From NCBI GenBank assembly GCA_964249915.1, contig CAXUEL010000080.1:1-13283 (forward strand): a DNA stretch of 13,283 nt, written 5' to 3'. Positions 6,106 to 13,283 of the stretch are shown here, in pieces (position 1 is the first letter of the stretch; each line of letters begins with the position of its first letter). The stretch is from Lichenicola sp964249915 (GTDB lineage Bacteria > Pseudomonadota > Alphaproteobacteria > Acetobacterales > Acetobacteraceae). The position numbers were made by a program, and so were the translations under genes. Below the pieces are notes generated by a model. It saw only the letters and a program-made list of their open reading frames with translations, was not told where the DNA came from and did no database searches.

Positions 6106-7344
6106 GTGTTCCTGCCCGGTTGCGCCCGGCAGCCCTGGCCTCTCACGGAGTCGGCCGATGCAGCCCGGCAGACGCTGAGGCGCCGGACCCTGCCGGGACC
6201 GCAGGACCGGTTGTGGCGGGTCGAGCGACGCGACGAGGCCGCCGTGCTGGTGCTGGACGGCGACTGGCGCGGCCGGGACGGGCTGGTGCCGACGGCCCAG
6301 GCGGCTGCAATGACGGCCGCGATCGCGGACGCGGCCGGCAGCAGGCGCACGGTCCGGATCGACGCGGCGGCGCTCGGGAGCTGGGACAGCCTGCTGATCG
6401 CGACTCTGTGGCAGCTGCGCGCGCGTCTGCTGGCCGACCACCGGGTCCTGGACGAGGACGATCTGCCGCCGCCGATGCGCCGGCTGCTGGCGCTGGCGGC
6501 GAACGGGGCCACGCCGTCCCTGCCCCGGCCGCGACGGTGGAACCCGCTGGCAGCACTCGGGCGCGCCACGCTGTCCGGGCTCGGCGCGGTCGGCGCGGTG
6601 ACCGGACTGCTGGGCAGCCTTCTGGCCGGACTGCTGCCGCGCGGCCGGCGTCCGGGGGCCCAGGGCGCACGGATGCAGGGCGGCGACCTGCTGGACGCGG
6701 TGCGGCGAGCCGGGCCGTCGGCGCTGCCGATCGTCGGCGTGGTGAACCTGCTGATGGGGGCGATCCTGGCCTTCATCGGCGCGTCGCAGCTGCGCCGCTT
6801 CGGCGCGCAGGGCTTCGTCGGCGAGCTGGTGGGCCTGAGCCTGGTGCGCGAGCTGGCCTCGGTGATGACCGCGATCGTGCTGGCCGGCCGCACCGGCGGC
6901 GCCAACGCCGCCCGGCTCGCCACCATGCAGGGCAACGAGGAGATCGACGCGCTGCGCGTGCTGGGCATCAGCGAGCGCATCACCCTGGTGCTGCCGATGA
7001 CGCTGTCGCTGGTGCTGACCATGCCGCTGCTCTACCTGTACGCCTGCCTGATCGGCATGGTCGGCGGCGGGCTGGTGGCGGTCGGCCTGCTCGGCATCGC
7101 GCCGTCCGAGTTCGCCGCCGCCCTGGCGCGCGCGGTGCCGCTGGGCCAGTTCGCGTTCGGCGCGGTCAAGAGCGCCACATTCGCGCTGCTGATCGGGCTG
7201 GTGTCGTGCCAGATCGGGCTCGGCGCCGGGCGCAGCGCCGCCGCGGTCGGCGAGGCGGCGACGCGGGCGGTGGTGGCGGGCATCGTCGGCATCATCGCCG
7301 CCGACGCGGTGTTCGCCGTGCTCGCGGACGCGCTGGGCGTGTAG
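6106..7344 (+). CDS. MlaE/YrbE-type ABC transporter permease with N-terminal STAS-like domain
   Basis: From GTG 6106 this would be 412 residues. The N-terminal part is STAS-like (about residues 36-139): VLVLDGDWRG, then TVRIDAAALGSWDSLLIATLWQL and LPPPMRRLLALA, the pattern of the MlaB-like domain fused to many alphaproteobacterial permeases. The MlaE domain follows (about 195-412), with GGDLLDAVRRAGPSALPIVGVVNLLMGA, the signature RELASVMTAIVLAGRTGGANAARLATM and NEEIDALRVLGI, and about five hydrophobic segments. It forms the inner-membrane channel of an MCE-type transporter for phospholipids or other hydrophobic molecules. The start is uncertain. GC-rich third positions begin near 6106, but TTG 6211 (AGGA 4 nt upstream) gives 377 residues, nearer the family length. 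An ATG at 5986 lacks a ribosome site. It is the first gene of a four-gene operon. Confidence 0.88.
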   Translation: MFLPGCARQPWPLTESADAARQTLRRRTLPGPQDRLWRVERRDEAAVLVLDGDWRGRDGLVPTAQAAAMTAAIADAAGSRRTVRIDAAALGSWDSLLIATLWQLRARLLADHRVLDEDDLPPPMRRLLALAANGATPSLPRPRRWNPLAALGRATLSGLGAVGAVTGLLGSLLAGLLPRGRRPGAQGARMQGGDLLDAVRRAGPSALPIVGVVNLLMGAILAFIGASQLRRFGAQGFVGELVGLSLVRELASVMTAIVLAGRTGGANAARLATMQGNEEIDALRVLGISERITLVLPMTLSLVLTMPLLYLYACLIGMVGGGLVAVGLLGIAPSEFAAALARAVPLGQFAFGAVKSATFALLIGLVSCQIGLGAGRSAAAVGEAATRAVVAGIVGIIAADAVFAVLADALGV

Positions 7345-7356
7345 GCGGGCGGGGCT

Positions 7357-8136
7357 GTGAGCGACGCGCCCACCAAGATCGAGGCCACCGGCCTGTCGCT
7401 CGGCTACGGCGGCGCGGTGGTGCAGCGTGACGTGAACCTGCGCATACGCGCCGGCTCGATCTTCGCGCTGATGGGCGGCAGCGGCAGCGGCAAGAGCACG
7501 GTGCTGAAGGGGCTGGTCGGCCTGCTCCAACCGGAGGCCGGCACCGTGCGGGTGGACGGCGAAGCGTACTGGCCGGCCGAGCCGTCGCAGCGGACGGCGC
7601 TCAACCGGCGGTACGGCGTGCTGTTCCAGGGCGGGGCGCTGTGGAGCTCGCTGACGGTGGCGCAGAATGTCGCCCTGCCGCTGCGGCTGTTCACCCGCCG
7701 GCGCGCCGCCGCCATCGCCGACCTGGTGCGGTTCAAGCTGGCCCTGGTCGGGCTGGAGGACGCGGCCGACCGGATGCCGTCGGAGCTCAGCGGCGGCATG
7801 CGCAAGCGCGCCGGGATCGCCCGGGCGCTGGCGCTGGATCCCGACGTGCTGTTCTTCGACGAGCCCTCCGCCGGGCTCGACCCGGTCACCTCGCGACGGC
7901 TGGACGACCTGATCCTGGAGCTGCGCGACGGGCTCGGCACCACCATCGTGCTGGTCAGCCACGAGCTGCCGAGCCTGTTCGCGATCGCCGACGACGGCGC
8001 CTTCCTCGACGCGGACACCCGCACCGTGATCGCCACCGGCGCGCCGTCGGCCTTGCGCGACCGGAGCACCGACCCGACGGTGCGGGCGTTCATGCACCGC
8101 GAGCGTACCGGTACGGGAGGGCGGGATGGCGGCTAG
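7357..8136 (+). CDS. MlaF-type ABC transporter ATP-binding protein
   Basis: This is a 259-residue cytoplasmic ATPase. Walker A is GGSGSGKS (40-47), the Q-loop is LFQGGALWSSLTV with Gln91, the ABC signature is LSGGMRKR (144-151), Walker B is VLFFDEPSAGLDPV (164-177) with catalytic Glu169, and the switch is His202 in LVSHEL. The LFQ-GALWSSLTVAQNVALPL segment and the MRKRAGIARAL variant of the signature are typical of MlaF/Ttg2A/LinL ATPases. It powers lipid movement through the permease encoded just upstream. GTG 7357 follows the permease stop by 12 nt behind a G-rich ribosome site. The 3' end overlaps the next gene by 11 nt, which points to coupled translation. All catalytic motifs are intact. 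Confidence 0.95.
   Translation: MSDAPTKIEATGLSLGYGGAVVQRDVNLRIRAGSIFALMGGSGSGKSTVLKGLVGLLQPEAGTVRVDGEAYWPAEPSQRTALNRRYGVLFQGGALWSSLTVAQNVALPLRLFTRRRAAAIADLVRFKLALVGLEDAADRMPSELSGGMRKRAGIARALALDPDVLFFDEPSAGLDPVTSRRLDDLILELRDGLGTTIVLVSHELPSLFAIADDGAFLDADTRTVIATGAPSALRDRSTDPTVRAFMHRERTGTGGRDGG
8104..8115. repeat. Perfect 12-bp palindrome just ahead of the MCE gene start
   Basis: CGTACCGGTACG reads identically on both strands and lies 10 bp before the ATG of the MCE gene, inside the 3' end of the ATPase gene. It may be chance in GC-rich coding DNA. It could alternatively be a protein site or affect access to the ribosome binding site. Confidence 0.3.
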
Positions 8137-9094
8137 GGAGACGGCGGTCGGGCTGTTCGTGCTGGTGGGGCTCGGGCTGGCGCTGGGCGCGGTGCTGGCG
8201 TTCGGGCGCCTGCACCTGCTGAGCCCGGTCGACCACGCGGTGATCTACTTCCCAGGCGACGTGGCAGGCCTGGCGCCCGGGGCGCCGGTGACCTTCCGCG
8301 GCCTGCGCGTCGGCGCGGTCGAGACGGTGTCGCTGCACGTCGACCCGAGGAGCCTGCGCGCCCGCATCCCGGTGGTGCTGCAGCTCGATCCCGGCCGGCT
8401 GATGCTGGACGGGCCGGGAGCGGCATCGGGACGGGCCGGCCTGCAGCGGCTGGTGGCGGCGGGGCTGCGCGGCGAGCTGTCGCTGCAGAGCATCGTGACC
8501 GGGCAGATGGCGGTCGAGCTCGACCTCAGGCCGGGCTCGGGGGCCGCGTTCTCCGGCCTGCCGGGCGGACTGGTCGAGATCCCGTCGGTGCAGTCCGCGT
8601 TCGAGCGGCTGCGCGACCAGGTCACTAGCCTGCCGCTGCGCGACCTGGCGGCGGACACGCAGCGCACCCTGCACGTGGTGGAGCAGCTGGCCGGCACGCT
8701 GGACCGCAGCCTGCCGCCGCTGATCGCCAGCCTGCAGGTCACCGCCGACGGGCTGCACGACACCGGGCCGATCCTCAAGGAGTCGGTGGAAACCGTGCGC
8801 ACGGAGGCGCTGCGCGTGATCGGGCACTACGACGCGCTGTCGTCGTCGCTGCGTACGGTGGTGGCCGCGCGCGGGCCGGAGGTGAAGCGGCTGCTCGCCA
8901 CCGCCAACGGCGCCGCCGACAACGCCCGCCACCTTACCGCCACCCTGGACGCGCTCACCTCGGACCGGTCGGAGGACCGGCTGAACCTGGAAAGCAGCCT
9001 GCGCAACCTCGCCGCCGCCGCCGACACCCTGCGCGGCATCGCGCACGACGTGGAGGCGGACCCGTCCCTGGTGCTGCGGGGCCGCGCGCAGTGA
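8126..9094 (+). CDS. MlaD-type MCE domain protein (transporter substrate-binding/periplasmic component)
   Basis: This 322-residue protein begins MAARETAVGLFVLVGLGLALG, a single N-terminal membrane anchor (about 6-26). A single MCE domain follows (about 36-115): AVIYFPGDVAGLAPGAPVTF, then RGLRVGAVETVSLHVDP, the family core. From about 150 it is helical, with a long amphipathic stretch to the end, like the coiled or helical tails of LinM/PqiB-type proteins. It should be anchored in the inner membrane and assemble into a ring or tube that carries hydrophobic substrate across the periplasm. The ATG at 8126 has GGGAGGGCGGG directly upstream and lies 11 nt inside the ATPase gene. The stop overlaps the next gene by 4 nt (GTGA). 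The substrate cannot be read from the sequence. Confidence 0.93.
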   Translation: MAARETAVGLFVLVGLGLALGAVLAFGRLHLLSPVDHAVIYFPGDVAGLAPGAPVTFRGLRVGAVETVSLHVDPRSLRARIPVVLQLDPGRLMLDGPGAASGRAGLQRLVAAGLRGELSLQSIVTGQMAVELDLRPGSGAAFSGLPGGLVEIPSVQSAFERLRDQVTSLPLRDLAADTQRTLHVVEQLAGTLDRSLPPLIASLQVTADGLHDTGPILKESVETVRTEALRVIGHYDALSSSLRTVVAARGPEVKRLLATANGAADNARHLTATLDALTSDRSEDRLNLESSLRNLAAAADTLRGIAHDVEADPSLVLRGRAQ

Positions 9095-9654
9095 GGCGGA
9101 GGATCCCGGTGGTCCTGGCCGTCCTCGCCCTCGGGGGCTGCGCGGCGCCGGCGCTGCACAGCTACGTGCTGGCGACGCCACCGCCTGCCGCGGCGGCCGC
9201 CGTGGAGACGCTGCCGGCGGAGGTGGTCGAGCTGCGCCCGGTGCTGCTGCCGGAGCATCTCGACACCAGCCGGATCCTGCGCCGCGTCGGCCCCTACGAG
9301 CTGGCGGCGAGCCGGAACGGCCGCTGGGGCGACCGCCTGTCGGTCGGCATCCGCCTCGCCCTGGCGGCCGACCTGCAGGCGGCGCTGCCGCAGGCGGCGG
9401 TGGTCGCGAGCCCGCCGCTCGGGCCGTCGTTCCGCCGCGTCAGCCTGACCGTCACCGCCTTCGACCTCGACGCGTCCGGCACCCTGACCCTGGAAGCGGA
9501 CTGGACGGTCGAGCGGGTCCCGCCGCCCGTGGTGCTGTCGCAGCGCCGGGTCCGGCTGGTCGCGACCGGGGTGCCGGCCGGCGACCCGGCGGAGGTGGCG
9601 GCGATGAGCGGCCTGCTGCAACAGCTCGCCGGCGCGATCGCCGGGGATCTCTGA
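9091..9654 (+). CDS. ABC-type transport auxiliary lipoprotein (PqiC/LinN-type)
   Basis: This 187-residue lipoprotein starts with MRRRIPVVLAVLALGGCAAP, a positively charged start, hydrophobic core and lipobox LGGC with Cys17. The mature part fits the PqiC/YmbA family (ABC-type transport auxiliary component): SYVLATPP near the start, VVELRPVLLPEHLDTSRILRR, YELAASRNGRWGDRL with the conserved W of a small domain, and a late RLVATG followed by a helix LLQQLAGAIAGDL. It probably sits in the outer membrane and receives or supplies substrate to the MCE tube. The GTG at 9091 overlaps the MCE stop in a GTGA, a strong coupling signal. It is the last gene of the four-gene unit. Confidence 0.9.
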   Translation: MRRRIPVVLAVLALGGCAAPALHSYVLATPPPAAAAAVETLPAEVVELRPVLLPEHLDTSRILRRVGPYELAASRNGRWGDRLSVGIRLALAADLQAALPQAAVVASPPLGPSFRRVSLTVTAFDLDASGTLTLEADWTVERVPPPVVLSQRRVRLVATGVPAGDPAEVAAMSGLLQQLAGAIAGDL

Positions 9655-9655
9655 A

Positions 9656-9708
9656 CCGCCGCATGCCCCGGCGGCGCGGCCGGGCGATCGGCTGAAGCGG
9701 CACCGATC
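9656..9708 (+). terminator. Two small hairpins between the transporter operon and the protease gene
   Basis: CCGCCG (9656-9661) pairs with CGGCGG (9669-9674) around 7 nt, starting 1 bp after the lipoprotein stop. GATCGG (9686-9691) pairs with CCGATC (9703-9708) around 11 nt and is followed only by TT. No T-tract is present, so termination would be weak. The protease gene could be read partly from the upstream operon. Confidence 0.35.
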
Positions 9709-9749
9709 TTGACCGGTTGTACGAACACAGGCTCCTTCGCGTCTCGTCC

Positions 9750-9757
9750 AAGGAGAT
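9750..9757 (+). promoter_or_regulatory. Ribosome binding site of the tricorn-type protease gene
   Basis: AAGGAGAT lies 8 nt before ATG 9766. It selects this start over the in-frame TTG at 9709 and is the best Shine-Dalgarno site in the window. Confidence 0.75.
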
Positions 9758-9765
9758 CCGACCAA

Positions 9766-12700
9766 ATGGCCGACACGACCTGGTCCCGTGCCGCACTGGC
9801 GGTCGGGCTGCTCGCCGCGACCGCGTTGTCTGGCGTGCTTCCCGTCGGCGTGGCGCGTGCGGGGACGCCCACTCTGATGCGGTTCCCGAACGCGCATGGC
9901 GACCGGATCGTGTTCGTGGCGCACGGCAACCTGTGGACGGTGCCGCGCGCGGGCGGCACCGCGCTGCGCCTGACCGCGGATCCGGGACAGGACGTGATGC
10001 CGCGCTACTCGCCGGACGGGAAGTGGATCGCCTACACCGCCACCACGCAGGGCAACCAGGACGTCTACGTGATCCCGGCCGGCGGCGGCGAGGCGCGTCG
10101 CCTCACCTTCCATTCCGACGTGGTGGCCCGCGCGCCGACCCGCTGGGGCCCGGACAACATGGTGGTCACCTGGACCCCGAATTCCAAGAACATCGTGTTC
10201 ATGTCGCGGCGCATGAACTGGAACCCGTCGGTGCACCGCTTGTTCCAGGTGCCGGTCGCGGGCGGGCTGCCGACGCTGCTGCCGCTCGACCGCGGCGGCC
10301 TGCTCACGTTCGGGCCGAACGACTACACCATCGCCTATACCCGCATCTTCCGCGACTTCCGCACCTGGAAGCGCTACGACGGCGGTCGCGCGCCCGACAT
10401 CTACACCTACGACTTCGCCACGAAGGCGCTGACCCGGATCACCGACTGGAAGGGCAACGACACCGCGCCGATGTGGGTCGGGCGCCGGATCTACTTCCTG
10501 TCCGACCGCGACGGGCACCGCCGCGGCAACATCTGGGTGTATGACCTGGATACGAAGCAGTTCCGCCAGGTCACGCACTTCACCGACTACGACGTCGACT
10601 TTCCGTCCTACGGCGTGGGCGACGGCGGCGCCTCCGGCGGAACGATCACCTTCCAGCAGGGCGGCCACCTGTGGGCGATCACCCTGCCGGACGAGGCGCT
10701 GCACCAGGTCGACGCCGACGTGCCCGACGACGGCACGCGCACCACCACGCGCTGGGCCAAGGTGGCGGGGATGATCCGGGCCACCGACACCGCGCAGCAG
10801 GTGGACTACGCGCTGTCGCCGAACGGCGGCCGGGCGGCGTTCTCGGCGCGCGGCGACATCGTCACCGTGCCGGCCGAGCACGGCGCGATCCGCAACCTGA
10901 CGCGCACCGGCGGCGCCGACGAGGACCATCCGGCCTGGTCGCCGGACGGGCGCACGCTCGCCTACACCACCGACGCCAGCGGCGAGCAGGAGGTGGCGAT
11001 CCGGCCGGCGCTGGACGGCGCGGAAACGCTGCTCACCCACTTCCCGACCGGGTTCTACTACACCCCGGTCTGGTCCCCGGACGGACGGACGCTGGCGGTG
11101 CCGGACGGCAACCACGGTCTCTGGCTGGTCACCACCGACGCCGCCGAGCCCAGGCGGGTGGCGCAGGACCGGGAGCGCGAGATCCACGACCCCTCGTTCT
11201 CGCCGGACGGCAAGTGGCTCGCCTACAGCACGGTGCGCGACCACCAGCAGCGCGAGATCCACCTGTACGAGATCGCCGGCAGCCGCGACACGATCATAAG
11301 CGCGCCGACCGCGAGCGACTCCGACCCGGTGTTCTCGCCGGACGGCAAGTACCTGCTGTTCGTGTCCAACCGCCACGAGCTGCCGACCTTCTCCGACAGC
11401 GAGTTCAACGTCGCCACCCTGAAGTCGAGCGGGCTGTACATGGCGACGCTCGCCGCCACGACCCCGTCGCCGTTCGCACCGCAGTCCGACGAGAGCACGC
11501 CGGCGCCGCACCCGGACCAGCCGGCGCAGGCCAGCCTCCCGGGGCACGACGCGCACGCTGCGAACGCGGCGCCGCCGGCGCCCGGCGTGTCGGCGCCGGT
11601 GCACGTCGACCTCGACGGGCTGATGGCGCGCGCGGTGCCGGTGCCGGTGCCGCCGGCGGACATCGACGCGGTCGACATGCGCGGCGGCCGGATCTTCTAC
11701 CAGACCTCGGCGCCGTCGCTGATCGAGGGCAACCTGCCGGGCGAGCGCCCGGCGCTGCACGTGTTTGACACCGCCGCGCGCAAGGACGAGGTGGTGGTCG
11801 AGAACAACGACGACTACGCCCTGTCCGCGGACGGCAACCGGGTGCTGTACAGGCTGGGCCATGCCTGGCACGTCGCCGACGCCAGGCCCGGCCACGGCAA
11901 CGACCACGCGCTGGCGCTCGACGAGCTGCGCGAACGGGTCGAGCCGCGCCAGGAATGGGCCGAGATGTTCGAGAACGCGTGGCGGCTGGAGCGCGACCTG
12001 TTCTTCAACAGCGCGATGAACGGCGACGACTGGCGCGCGGTGCACGACAGCTACGCCCGGCTGCTGCCGCTGCTGGGCTCGCGCGAGGACCTGACCTACC
12101 TGATCGGCGAGATGCAGGGCGAGCTCGGCAACTCCCACACCTACGTCACCACCGGCGGCGACGAGGACCGCACCGAGCCGGTCACCACCCCGCTGCTCGG
12201 CGTCGACTACGCGCTCGACGCCGCCTCGGGGCGCTACCGGTTCGCCAAGATCTATCCCGGCGACAACAGCCGCGCCGAGTACCGCAGCCCGCTGACCGAG
12301 CCCGGCGTCGGGATACGCGAGGGCGACTACCTGCTGGCGGTGGACGGGGAGGAACTAAAGGCGCCCACGAACCCGTACAGCCTGTTCGTCGGGCTGTCCG
12401 GCCCGGTCACGCTGACCGTCTCGAGCCAGGCCACCGGCGGGCGGCGCGACGTGACGGTGCAGCCGCTGGTCAACGAGCTGCGCGTGCGCGAGCAGTACTG
12501 GATCGACCACAACCGCGACAAGGTGGACCGGCTGTCCGGCAGCCGGATCGGCTACGTCTACCTGTCGGACATGGAAAGCCTGGGGATGGAGCAGTTCATC
12601 CGCCAGTTCTACGCCCAGCTCGGCCGCCAGGCGCTGATCGTCGACGACCGCTGGAACAACGGCGGCTTCATCGACCAGATCGTGCTGGAGCGGCTGCGCC

Positions 12701-13176
12701 GGGTGCTGGTCGGCATGGGCACCAACCGCGAGCGCAGCGCCGAGGAAACGCCGCAGGAGCTGCTGGACGGGCCGAAGGTGGTGCTGATGAACCATTATTC
12801 CGCGTCCGACGGCGACATCTTCCCGTACTATTTCCGCAAGTACGGCCTGGGCCGCCTCATCGGCACACGCACCTGGGGCGGCGTGCGCGGCATACGCGGC
12901 AACTGGACCCTGCTCGACGGCGGCTCCATCACCGTGCCGGAGCACAGCCTGTACGGCACCGACGGCCAGTGGATCATCGAGAACCACGGCGTCGATCCCG
13001 ACATCGAGGTCGAGGACGTGCCGGGCGAGTTCCTGTCCGACCACGACATCCAGCTCGAGACCGGGGTGAGGACGCTGCTGGCGGAGCTGGCGCAGACGCC
13101 GCACCGGGTGGCGCCGCCGCCGCCGCTGCTGCCGGCCTATCCGCCGGACGGCAACGTGCCGCCGGCCAGCCACTGA
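9766..13176 (+). CDS. Secreted tricorn-type serine protease (beta-propeller, C1, PDZ and S41 domains)
   Basis: This 1136-residue protein has a Sec signal peptide, with a hydrophobic core at about 9-30 and a probable cut after ARA near residue 32. The mature N-terminal half holds WD40-like/PD40 propeller repeats with several SPDGK/SPDGR motifs. A Pro/Ala/His-rich linker follows at about 566-610. The tricorn C1 domain lies from about 731 (WAEMF...LERDLFF), a PDZ-like domain at about 809-890, and the S41 peptidase core after that. Active-site candidates by motif are His791 (in GNSHTYV), Ser1014 (in YSASDGDIF) and Glu1072 (in WIIENHGV). These correspond to tricorn His746, Ser965 and Glu1023, so the enzyme should be active. 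Tricorn cleaves peptides, and the propeller admits them. Here the signal peptide implies periplasmic action, unlike archaeal cytosolic tricorn. ATG 9766 has AAGGAGAT upstream. Confidence 0.94.
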   Translation: MADTTWSRAALAVGLLAATALSGVLPVGVARAGTPTLMRFPNAHGDRIVFVAHGNLWTVPRAGGTALRLTADPGQDVMPRYSPDGKWIAYTATTQGNQDVYVIPAGGGEARRLTFHSDVVARAPTRWGPDNMVVTWTPNSKNIVFMSRRMNWNPSVHRLFQVPVAGGLPTLLPLDRGGLLTFGPNDYTIAYTRIFRDFRTWKRYDGGRAPDIYTYDFATKALTRITDWKGNDTAPMWVGRRIYFLSDRDGHRRGNIWVYDLDTKQFRQVTHFTDYDVDFPSYGVGDGGASGGTITFQQGGHLWAITLPDEALHQVDADVPDDGTRTTTRWAKVAGMIRATDTAQQVDYALSPNGGRAAFSARGDIVTVPAEHGAIRNLTRTGGADEDHPAWSPDGRTLAYTTDASGEQEVAIRPALDGAETLLTHFPTGFYYTPVWSPDGRTLAVPDGNHGLWLVTTDAAEPRRVAQDREREIHDPSFSPDGKWLAYSTVRDHQQREIHLYEIAGSRDTIISAPTASDSDPVFSPDGKYLLFVSNRHELPTFSDSEFNVATLKSSGLYMATLAATTPSPFAPQSDESTPAPHPDQPAQASLPGHDAHAANAAPPAPGVSAPVHVDLDGLMARAVPVPVPPADIDAVDMRGGRIFYQTSAPSLIEGNLPGERPALHVFDTAARKDEVVVENNDDYALSADGNRVLYRLGHAWHVADARPGHGNDHALALDELRERVEPRQEWAEMFENAWRLERDLFFNSAMNGDDWRAVHDSYARLLPLLGSREDLTYLIGEMQGELGNSHTYVTTGGDEDRTEPVTTPLLGVDYALDAASGRYRFAKIYPGDNSRAEYRSPLTEPGVGIREGDYLLAVDGEELKAPTNPYSLFVGLSGPVTLTVSSQATGGRRDVTVQPLVNELRVREQYWIDHNRDKVDRLSGSRIGYVYLSDMESLGMEQFIRQFYAQLGRQALIVDDRWNNGGFIDQIVLERLRRVLVGMGTNRERSAEETPQELLDGPKVVLMNHYSASDGDIFPYYFRKYGLGRLIGTRTWGGVRGIRGNWTLLDGGSITVPEHSLYGTDGQWIIENHGVDPDIEVEDVPGEFLSDHDIQLETGVRTLLAELAQTPHRVAPPPPLLPAYPPDGNVPPASH

Positions 13177-13189
13177 CCGGCGGGCGGCG

Positions 13190-13283
13190 TCACGGCCCCA
13201 GGTACTTCGCGAACCAGGCCAGCGTGCGCCGGCGCGCGTCCGCCTGGTCCTTGGGGTCGTGCAGGCCGTGGCCCTGGCCGGCA
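13190..13283 (-). CDS. C-terminal end of a probable alpha/beta-hydrolase, perhaps S9-family peptidase (5' end outside window)
   Basis: Thirty codons run from the right edge to a TGA at 13192-13190 on the minus strand. They read AGQGHGLHDPKDQADARRRT, then LAWFAKYLGP and the stop. The GxGHG motif followed by a charged helix and a final aromatic-rich helix is typical of the extreme C-terminus of alpha/beta-hydrolase peptidases such as prolyl oligopeptidase (S9) family members, where the His completes the triad. The family call rests on this short tail, so it is moderate. Its stop is 13 bp from the stop of the protease gene, so the two converge. Confidence 0.6.
   Translation of the reverse strand, partial: AGQGHGLHDPKDQADARRRTLAWFAKYLGP

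Noticed and set aside
6064..8097. A 677-codon open frame on the minus strand under the permease and ATPase genes
   Set aside because: It has no recognisable domain, a skewed composition (Gln, His, Arg) and overlaps two secure genes completely.
9709..9737. TTGACC as the -35 of a sigma-70 promoter for the protease
   Set aside because: No acceptable -10 hexamer lies 16-18 bp downstream, so only half of a promoter is visible.
8827..12138. A 1103-codon open frame on the minus strand
   Set aside because: It lies antisense to the MCE, lipoprotein and protease genes, which have clear motifs. Its product is a low-complexity Arg/Val/His/Gly mixture typical of shadow frames in GC-rich DNA.
1..13283. 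CRISPR array, tRNA or rRNA genes, transposase or phage genes
   Set aside because: I saw no regularly spaced repeats, cloverleaf-like sequence with a tRNA core, or mobile-element protein motifs in any frame.

Overview
This window looks like ordinary chromosome from a high-GC Gram-negative bacterium. GC is roughly 70% by eye and third codon positions are strongly GC-biased. An MCE/Mla-type envelope lipid transporter, Sec-exported proteins, lipoproteins with clear lipoboxes and an etfB-etfA pair together suggest an alphaproteobacterium, perhaps Rhodospirillales/Acetobacteraceae. That placement is an inference from gene content, not a measured phylogeny.

Layout. (1) 1-2151, plus strand: the 3' end of etfB, all of etfA and a type I pantothenate kinase gene (coaA) sit 3-4 nt apart and look like one transcription unit joining ETF electron transfer to CoA synthesis. 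(2) 2152-3568: a 175-bp leader with a palindrome and a hairpin precedes a small ferritin-like/DUF892-type protein. A gene-free 330-bp convergent spacer with a two-tier inverted repeat follows, then a minus-strand lipoprotein gene with a Gly/Trp/Phe tail. (3) 3732-5969: a DltE-like short-chain dehydrogenase (plus) converges, with a 12-bp gap, on a Rieske plus FAD/NAD pyridine nucleotide-disulfide oxidoreductase fusion (minus). (4) about 6106-9654, plus strand: a tight four-gene operon encodes a STAS-fused MlaE-type permease, an MlaF-type ATPase, an MlaD-type MCE protein and a PqiC/LinN-type lipoprotein. This is the same gene order as the Sphingobium linKLMN system. (5) 9766-13176, plus strand: an exported tricorn-type protease with a complete Ser/His/Glu catalytic set. 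It converges on the 3' end of a probable alpha/beta-hydrolase or S9-type peptidase that leaves the window at the right edge.

How the genes fit together. Regions 4 and 5 concern the cell envelope: lipid or hydrophobic-compound trafficking and periplasmic proteolysis. Regions 1 and 3 are redox and cofactor metabolism. I found no CRISPR array, tRNA, rRNA, transposase, integrase, phage gene or recognisable defence or biosynthetic island. I see no strong case for a wholly new system. The items most worth a second look are the structured 2804-3133 spacer, the ferritin-like protein that appears to have lost its metal ligands, and the unannotated hairpins in front of several genes.
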